A stretch of 64,000 nucleotides of DNA from NCBI RefSeq assembly GCF_002283555.1, contig NZ_MVOI01000003.1, positions 146,536 to 210,535 on the forward strand, in the 5' to 3' direction. Within the stretch, counting starts at the first letter, position 1, and each line of letters starts with the position of its first letter. The stretch comes from Rubrivirga sp. SAORIC476. Its GTDB lineage: Bacteria > Bacteroidota > Rhodothermia > Rhodothermales > Rubricoccaceae. The position numbers and the translations under genes were made by a program. Shown piece after piece: positions 59,408 through 64,000 of this stretch. The notes below the pieces were generated by a model that worked only from the letters and a program-made list of their open reading frames with translations, had not been told where the DNA came from and made no database searches.

Positions 59408-60540
59408 GTGCCCGCCCCCACGTCCTCATCGTCGAGGACAACAAGACGCTCCGGCGCCTGCTCGAGTACCGCCTCGGGAAGGTCTACGACGTGTCCGTCG
59501 CGGAGAACGGCGAGCGCGCCCTCGAGGCCGTCGAGGCGCGGACGCCCGACCTCGTGGTGTCGGACATCATGATGCCGGTGATGGACGGCTTCGCCCTGCT
59601 GGCCGCTCTCCGCAGCGACCCGGCGACCCAGGCGGTGCCGTTCATCTTCCTGACCGCAAAGTCTGACGACCTGAGCCGCCAGAAGGGCCTCAAGAAGGGC
59701 GTCGACGACTACCTCACGAAGCCGTTCGACGTCGACCGCCTCATCACGCGGGTCGGGCAGATCGTGCAGCGGAGCCAGATCTACCAGAACAAGCTCAACG
59801 CCAAGATCGGGCGCGACTTCTCGGACCGCCTCCTGCCCAAGGACATGCCGGACGAGCCGGGCTACCGGACCGTCTTCTTCTCCCGTCCCAAGGAGGACGG
59901 CGGCGGCGACCTCTTCGACTGGACGCGCGCGCAGGACGGCTCGTACCTGTTCACCGTCGGCGACATCATGGGCAAGGGGCTCCAGGCCAAGTTCTACGCC
60001 TTCAGCTTCCTGTCGTACATCCGCAGCACGGTCCACGCCATGCTGCGCGAGACGCTCAGCCCGGCCAAGCTGATGAGCCGCGTCAACGAGATGCTGATCA
60101 ACGACGCGGTGCTGGAGGAGACGTTCGCGTCCCTGCTCATCATGCGGTGGGAGCCGGCCACGAACCGCGTCGTCTACGCCAACGCGGGCCACTGCCGCCC
60201 GATCCTGGTCACGCCCGACGGCCCCGGCCTGCTCGAATACTCGGACCTGATCCTGGGCCTCGACCCCAGCACCACCTACGAGGACCGGCAGCTCATCCTG
60301 CCGCCCGACAGCGCCCTGCTCTGCTACACCGACGGCCTCAACGAGCAGCTCACGAAGACGGGCGCCATGTTCGGCGAGGCGGGCGTGGCGATGGGCGCCC
60401 AGGCCGCGCTCACGACGCAGCAGCCGGTCCACACGCTGCTGTCGTGGCTGCTGAGCCGCAGCCAGGACCCCCAGTTCGGCGACGACGTGCTGGTGTTCTG
60501 GCTCCAGCGAATGGGCCTCGGCGGCGACGGACAGGCGTAA
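59404..60540 (+). CDS. Receiver domain-PP2C (SpoIIE-type) phosphatase, RsbU-like
   Basis: A 378-residue fusion. Residues 1-120 form a receiver domain (VLIVEDNKTLRRLL, phospho-Asp in LVVSDIMMPVMDGF, Lys in DDYLTKPFD). A helical linker follows to about residue 160. Residues about 165-370 are a SpoIIE phosphatase: SRPKEDGGGDLFDWTR, VGDIMGKGLQAKFYAF, ANAGHCRPILVTPDG and CYTDGLNEQ. Phosphorylation of the receiver should switch dephosphorylation of the STAS protein. The upstream kinase is not nearby; the FIST-linked kinase at 44-45 kb is a candidate but there is no evidence. Confidence 0.93.
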   Translation: MSARPHVLIVEDNKTLRRLLEYRLGKVYDVSVAENGERALEAVEARTPDLVVSDIMMPVMDGFALLAALRSDPATQAVPFIFLTAKSDDLSRQKGLKKGVDDYLTKPFDVDRLITRVGQIVQRSQIYQNKLNAKIGRDFSDRLLPKDMPDEPGYRTVFFSRPKEDGGGDLFDWTRAQDGSYLFTVGDIMGKGLQAKFYAFSFLSYIRSTVHAMLRETLSPAKLMSRVNEMLINDAVLEETFASLLIMRWEPATNRVVYANAGHCRPILVTPDGPGLLEYSDLILGLDPSTTYEDRQLILPPDSALLCYTDGLNEQLTKTGAMFGEAGVAMGAQAALTTQQPVHTLLSWLLSRSQDPQFGDDVLVFWLQRMGLGGDGQA

Positions 60541-60579
60541 GCCCGCAGGCGACAGAATGCCCCCTGACCGGGACTCTCA

Positions 60580-60601
60580 CCCGCCTCGGCACCGAGGCGG
60601 G
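60580..60601. repeat. Palindromic repeat, copy 5
   Basis: Arms CCCGCCTCGG and CCGAGGCGGG match perfectly around CA. It lies 40 bases after the RsbU-like gene and before the VOC lipoprotein. Its right arm and flank, 60589-60609, recur at 24485-24505. Confidence 0.7.
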
Positions 60602-60637
60602 CGAGGTGGTAGACTCGGGGACGCTCCTCCCGTTTTC

Positions 60638-61096
60638 GTGCTCCGCTTCCTTCCGCTCGCCGCCCTTCTGACCCTCGGCGCTTGCCAGTCGACAGCCCCC
60701 ATGCAGGCGGCTCCAGCCCCACCGGTTGGGCTGGACCACGCCGCGCTGCACGTCGCCGACCTCGGCGAGAGCGTGGCCTTCTACGAGCAGGTGTTCGGAC
60801 TGGAGGAGATCCCCGCGCCGGGCGACCCGACGGTGATCCGCTGGCTCGGCCTCGGGCCTGCACAGCTCCACCTGATCCACTACGATGGGGATGTGCCGCC
60901 GACCACGAAGGCCGTTCACTTCGCCCTCCGCGTGGCCGACTTCGACGCGCTGGTGGCGCGCGTCGCCGACCTCGGCGTGCCGTACTCCGACTGGCCGGGG
61001 GCTCCGGCGACGGTCAGCGTCCGCGGCGACGGCATCCGCCAGATCTACGTCCAGGACCCCGACGGGTACTGGATCGAGGTCAACAACGTCCGGTAG
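60638..61096 (+). CDS. VOC-fold (glyoxalase-like) lipoprotein
   Basis: A 152-residue protein that starts at a GTG at 60638 (MLRFLPLAALLTLGACQ) and carries a lipobox LGAC at about residue 16. The rest is a single VOC module: LDHAALHVADLGESVAFYEQVFGLEE, PTVIRWLGLGPAQLHLI, HFALRVADFDALVARV and VQDPDGYWIEVNN. His, Glu and other metal-ligand positions of glyoxalase-type proteins are present. VOC proteins are normally cytosolic, so a membrane-anchored form is unusual. An upstream ATG at 60557 is rejected because it runs across the palindromic repeat and has an unlikely leader. Confidence 0.82.
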   Translation: MLRFLPLAALLTLGACQSTAPMQAAPAPPVGLDHAALHVADLGESVAFYEQVFGLEEIPAPGDPTVIRWLGLGPAQLHLIHYDGDVPPTTKAVHFALRVADFDALVARVADLGVPYSDWPGAPATVSVRGDGIRQIYVQDPDGYWIEVNNVR

Positions 61097-61100
61097 GCCC

Positions 61101-61955
61101 ATGCGCAGCCTCCTTCTGCTCGCCGGGCTGGCACTCAGCGCGTGCGCCTCCGCCCCGCCGCCCGCCCCGACCGTGCCGGTCCGCGTGATGAGCTTCAACA
61201 TCCGGGTCGACGTGGCGTCGGACGGCGAGAACGCATGGCCGAACCGCGTCGACGCTGTGGCCGCGACGATCCGAGAGGCGGACGTGGTGGGCGTTCAGGA
61301 GGCGACCCCCGCCATGCTGGCGACGCTCGACGGCGAGCTCCCCGCCTACACCCGCTACGGCGTCGGCCGCGACGCCGACGGCGGAGGCGAGCAGGGCGCG
61401 ATCCTCTACCGCACCGACCGGTTCGACCGCATCGACGGCGGCACCTTCTGGCTCTCGCCGACGCCAGGCGTCGCGGGCAGCCAGGGCTGGGACGCCGCCC
61501 TTCCCCGCATCGCGACGTGGGCTCGCCTCCGCGACCGGCAAAGCGGGCGCTCGTTCGTGATCGTGAACACGCACTTCGACCACATGGGCGAGACGGCTCG
61601 GCGCGAGAGCGCACGGCTGGTCGTCGCCCGCGCGCAGGGACTCGCCGACGGTGCCCCGCTGGCGGTCATCGGCGACCTGAACGCCGACGACGACTCCGAG
61701 GTGGCCCGCACGTTCGGCGCTGCGCTCCGCGATACGCGTCTCGTGGCCGAGACTCCCGCGGCGGGCGGTCACGCAACCTGGAACGCCTTCGGGACCGCCA
61801 CCGACGACCGGCGCATCGACTACGTGTTCGTGTCCGAGGGCGTCCGCGTGCTGGAGGCCGCGACGCTGGACCGCACCATCGGCGACGTGCTCGGGACGGA
61901 GAACCCGCGCCTACCCTCCGACCACCACGCCGTCACGGCGACGCTCGCGCTCTAG
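61101..61955 (+). CDS. Endonuclease/exonuclease/phosphatase-family lipoprotein
   Basis: A 284-residue lipoprotein (lipobox ALSAC at about 14) of the EEP fold. Motifs: VMSFNIRVDVASDGENAWPNR, VGVQEATPAMLATL (Glu metal ligand), VNTHFDHMGETARRES, IGDLNADDDSEVA (Asp-Asn), RRIDYVFV and SDHHAVTATL (catalytic Asp-His). Exported EEP proteins of this branch are phosphodiesterases or sphingomyelinase-like enzymes; the substrate is unknown. It follows the VOC gene by four bases. Confidence 0.9.
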   Translation: MRSLLLLAGLALSACASAPPPAPTVPVRVMSFNIRVDVASDGENAWPNRVDAVAATIREADVVGVQEATPAMLATLDGELPAYTRYGVGRDADGGGEQGAILYRTDRFDRIDGGTFWLSPTPGVAGSQGWDAALPRIATWARLRDRQSGRSFVIVNTHFDHMGETARRESARLVVARAQGLADGAPLAVIGDLNADDDSEVARTFGAALRDTRLVAETPAAGGHATWNAFGTATDDRRIDYVFVSEGVRVLEAATLDRTIGDVLGTENPRLPSDHHAVTATLAL

Positions 61956-62053
61956 GGGCGCCATGAGGAGGGAGGCGCCCCGTCGCAGCATCCCGGCAAC
62001 GAGCGCGAACCCATGGTCGCGGGAGGGGTAGGCCCCTCCCCTTCCGCATCGAC

Positions 62054-62833
62054 ATGCTCCGCCTCGGTCTTCTCCTCGCCCTGCTGGTCACCGGCTGCGC
62101 GTCGGCGCCCGACGCAGTCTCCCCGAGCCCGCCGACGACGTACCCGACCGGGGCCGATGTCGAGCCAGGCCAGATCAAGTTGGTCCCGCTCCGCCCCGGA
62201 GTCTGGGCACACGTCTCGACGTTTCGCTTCGAAGACGGCACCGTCTACCCTTCCAACGGCCTGGTGGTGCGGGACGGCGACAGCGTGTACCTCGTCGACA
62301 CGGCATGGGGCGAGGAGGCGACGGTCGCGCTCCTGGCGGCCATCGACGCCGAGATCGGGCTGCCGGTCCGAGGCGTGGTCTCGACGCACTTCCATGACGA
62401 CCGGGTCGAAGGCGCCGACGTGTTCCGCTCACGCGGCATCCCGGTCTTTGCGTCGTCGATGACCCGTCGGCTCGCCGCCGAGGAGGGCAACGCGGTCCCC
62501 TCGGATTCGCTGGCCGGGCTGACCGTCCCCGGAGCGAATGTCCGGCTGGGCCCGCTGGATGTGTTCTACGCGGGTCCGGGCCACACGCGGGACAACCTCG
62601 TCGTGTACGTCCCCGAGGCGGGCATCCTGGCGGGAGGGTGTGCCGTCCACGAGGCCAGCCGGACGCATGCCGGCAACGTGGCGGACGCCGACCTCGATGC
62701 CTGGCCGGTGTCGCTGCGCCGGGTCCGCGACCGCTACCCCGAGGCGGACCTCGTGGTGCCGGGCCACGGGCCGCCCGGAGGTCGCGAGTTGCTGGATCAC
62801 TCGATCGAGGTGGTCGAGGCCGCGGGCGACTAG
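62054..62833 (+). CDS. Subclass B1 metallo-beta-lactamase, VIM-like lipoprotein
   Basis: A 259-residue exported enzyme with a lipobox VTGC at residue 15. All six zinc ligands of B1 enzymes are present: His112, His114 and Asp116 in STHFHDDRVEG, His177 in GPGHTRDNLVVY, Cys196 in LAGGCAVHEAS and His238 in VVPGHGPPGG. Stretches such as YPSNGLVVRDGD, VDTAWG and RTHAGNVADADLDAWP are close to VIM enzymes as I recall them. It should open the beta-lactam ring of penicillins and carbapenems if expressed. Codon use matches its neighbours; no integron, cassette site or transposon flanks it, so it looks resident. The third of three consecutive lipoprotein enzymes. Confidence 0.92.
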   Translation: MLRLGLLLALLVTGCASAPDAVSPSPPTTYPTGADVEPGQIKLVPLRPGVWAHVSTFRFEDGTVYPSNGLVVRDGDSVYLVDTAWGEEATVALLAAIDAEIGLPVRGVVSTHFHDDRVEGADVFRSRGIPVFASSMTRRLAAEEGNAVPSDSLAGLTVPGANVRLGPLDVFYAGPGHTRDNLVVYVPEAGILAGGCAVHEASRTHAGNVADADLDAWPVSLRRVRDRYPEADLVVPGHGPPGGRELLDHSIEVVEAAGD

Positions 62834-62893
62834 GGCAGCGCAACAACTTTGCGAGGGGCGGTTCGTAGGAGTCTCACATCGCCCCTTCCTCCC

Positions 62894-63211
62894 ATGACCC
62901 GCGTCTTCAGTCATCCCGACCCCTCGATCACGCATCTGGTCCTGAACCGCCTTCAGCAAGAAGGCATCGACGGGGTGATCCGCGGGCTGGCGGTCGGGCG
63001 CGGCATGGGCGAGATTCCGCCGATCGCGGCGTGGTCGGAGGTCTGGGTCGCAGGCGACCCCACAGCCGAGGCGGTCCAGACCGTCATCTCGGAGGTGACC
63101 TCCGCCTCTCCCCCGGACGCGGACTGGACGTGCGCCTGTGGCGAGACCATGGAGGGCCAGTTCGCGACCTGCTGGGCCTGCGGCGCGGAGGCCCCGATGG
63201 TTCCCTCCTAG
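62894..63211 (+). CDS. DUF2007-like protein with C-terminal zinc ribbon
   Basis: A 105-residue cytosolic protein. The N-terminal part (VFSHPDPSITHLVLNRLQQEGIDGVI, AWSEVWVAGD) matches DUF2007, a small ferredoxin-like fold similar to PII-type proteins. The end has C-x-C...C-x2-C (DWTCACGETMEGQ and ATCWACGAEA), a zinc-ribbon-like motif that DUF2007 proteins often carry. Function unknown. The ATG at 62894 is used; an earlier start (62849) would be out of family. Its stop and the next GTG are two bases apart. Confidence 0.82.
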   Translation: MTRVFSHPDPSITHLVLNRLQQEGIDGVIRGLAVGRGMGEIPPIAAWSEVWVAGDPTAEAVQTVISEVTSASPPDADWTCACGETMEGQFATCWACGAEAPMVPS

Positions 63212-63212
63212 C

Positions 63213-63803
63213 GTGCGCGAGTACGACCAGATCGCCGACTGGTACACGATCGCTCGGAATCCCGAAGTCGGCATCCCCGACCTGGAGTCGTTCGCGCGCC
63301 ATCTGCCGCCCGGCGCGAAGGTGCTCGACATCGGCTGCGGCGACGGCGTCCCGGTCTCACAGTTCCTGGTCCGGGCGGGCGCCGAGGTCGTCGGGCTGGA
63401 CAGTTCCCCGGAGATGGTCGCGCGCTTCCGAGCCGCCCTTCCCTCTGTCCCCGTCCGATGCGAGCGGGTCCAGGCCGCGTCGTTCGAGGCCGCGTCGTTC
63501 GACGGGGTCGCGGCGTGGGGCGTCCTGTTCCACCTGTCGGCGCCCGACCAGCGTGCTGTGATCGAGTCGATGGCCGAGTGGCTGAAGCCCGGCGGGCGGG
63601 TCCTCTTCACGTCCGGCGCGGAGGCCGGGGGGACAGAGAGCGAGATGGACGGGGTGACCTTCCACTACGTCTCGCTCGGCGCCGAGCAATACCGCGCGGC
63701 GCTCGACCGGGCCGGGCTGGTGCTGGAGTCCGACCGTCCCGACGCATGGGACAACCACGTCTACGTGGCCCGGAAGCCGGTCGCCGACGCCAGCGCCCTG
63801 TAG
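63213..63803 (+). CDS. Class I SAM-dependent methyltransferase
   Basis: A 196-residue enzyme with a GTG start two bases after the DUF2007 stop. SAM motif I is VLDIGCGDGVPVSQFLV near residues 33-49 with the acidic residue in VVGLDSSPEMV; motif IV/V AAWGVLFHLS and LKPGGRVLFTSG follow, and the C-terminus HVYVARKP fits the UbiE-like or phosphoethanolamine-type group. Substrate unknown. It is probably translationally linked with the upstream gene. Confidence 0.9.
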   Translation: MREYDQIADWYTIARNPEVGIPDLESFARHLPPGAKVLDIGCGDGVPVSQFLVRAGAEVVGLDSSPEMVARFRAALPSVPVRCERVQAASFEAASFDGVAAWGVLFHLSAPDQRAVIESMAEWLKPGGRVLFTSGAEAGGTESEMDGVTFHYVSLGAEQYRAALDRAGLVLESDRPDAWDNHVYVARKPVADASAL

Positions 63804-63823
63804 AGATCCATCCACCCCGCGGC

Positions 63824-64000
63824 CTACGTCGTCCCGCGAATCAGATCCGGCGCCAGCAGGCCATACATCGCCGTGTCCTTCCACTCGTCGAAGAACGTGA
63901 ACCAGCGGTCGCGGAGGCGCCCCTCGAACACGAACCCCAGCCCGGTGAGCAGGCGGATCGAGGCCGCGTTGTCCGGGTCGACGTCCGCCTCGACGCGGTG
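63824..64000 (-). CDS. GNAT acetyltransferase (RimJ/RimL type), 5' part beyond the window
   Basis: The last 58 residues of a GNAT protein read in frame to the window edge: VEADVDPDNAASIRLLTGLGF, FEGRLRDRWF, and DTAMYGLLAPDLI before the stop. This is the C-terminal acetyl-CoA and product-site region of RimJ/RimL-like enzymes (N-x-A-S-x-x-L-L...GF). The gene is cut by the right edge, so start and specificity are unknown. It is convergent with the methyltransferase, about 20 bases apart. Confidence 0.8.
   Translation of the reverse strand, partial: HRVEADVDPDNAASIRLLTGLGFVFEGRLRDRWFTFFDEWKDTAMYGLLAPDLIRGTT

Noticed and set aside
62054-62833. B1 beta-lactamase as part of a mobile cassette
   Set aside because: No integrase, attC-like site, insertion sequence or change of base composition was seen around it.
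1-64000. CRISPR array, prophage or defence island
   Set aside because: No spaced direct repeats, integrase, phage structural gene, restriction or toxin gene was recognised in any frame.

Overview
The window is about 64 kb of gene-dense chromosome with very high GC (by eye near 70%) and strong G/C preference at third codon positions. Several features point to the Rhodothermota/Bacteroidota side of the tree, most likely a Rubricoccaceae-type marine bacterium. There is a type IX secretion sorting domain at the end of a secreted hydrolase. Several genes carry a TAnnTT(G/C) promoter element like the -7 box of Bacteroidota. Shine-Dalgarno sequences are missing before most starts. There are many lipoproteins with a Leu-rich signal and GC(D/S/A) lipobox, DPP-IV-like peptidase, TonB energy transducers and a phenylalanine hydroxylase. 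The genus call is inference. No tRNA, rRNA, CRISPR array, prophage or insertion sequence was seen.

Layout. 1-7.2 kb: a bacterial eRF1-like ribosome-rescue protein (cut by the left edge), ribosomal protein S1 with a very long N-terminal extension, cytidylate kinase and a secreted DPP-IV peptidase. 7.3-13.4 kb: a two-component system divergent from a secreted protein plus a DUF1800/DUF1501 pair. 13.4-20.9 kb: hisI, then a collinear run of two lipoproteins, the NAD(P)HX repair enzyme, a VanZ-like protein and two tandem TonB proteins, then rpiA. 21-27.5 kb: two MacB/FtsX-type permeases, a small DUF5989 protein, an acetyltransferase, a UvrD-like helicase and a D-amino-acid-oxidase-like enzyme. 27.7-33.7 kb: a large T9SS-exported lipase-like protein, prmC, a GDSL hydrolase and an SDR. 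33.8-42.5 kb: a MscS-type channel, acylphosphatase, phenylalanine hydroxylase, two small membrane proteins in a nagZ operon, an HD phosphohydrolase joined to an HDAC-like deacetylase, and a CAP lipoprotein. 42.9-45.5 kb: a FIST sensor protein translationally coupled to a cytosolic hybrid histidine kinase. 45.5-52.8 kb: rpsF-rpsR-rplI with a DsbD-alpha-like protein and an M28 peptidase, prfA, two paralogous lipoproteins with a decayed third copy, and glmS. 52.9-58 kb: DAHP synthase, a lipoprotein, and an lptC/OstA/lptB export operon. 58.4-60.5 kb: a complete partner-switching module (STAS antagonist, anti-sigma kinase, receiver-PP2C phosphatase). 60.6-64 kb: three consecutive lipoprotein enzymes, the last a subclass B1 metallo-beta-lactamase very similar to VIM, then a DUF2007 protein, a methyltransferase and an acetyltransferase cut by the right edge.

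Genes are packed in short operons, and eleven neighbouring pairs overlap by exactly four bases (ATGA or GTGA). Gaps between operons often hold GC-rich hairpins. A recurring near-palindrome of the form CCCGCCTCGG, two bases, CCGAGGCGGG occurs in five intergenic gaps, with a variant and a half-copy elsewhere. The points most worth a second look are the VIM-like beta-lactamase in a chromosomal setting, the palindrome family, the tandem lipoprotein family with its truncated third member, and the locally homogenised TonB pair.
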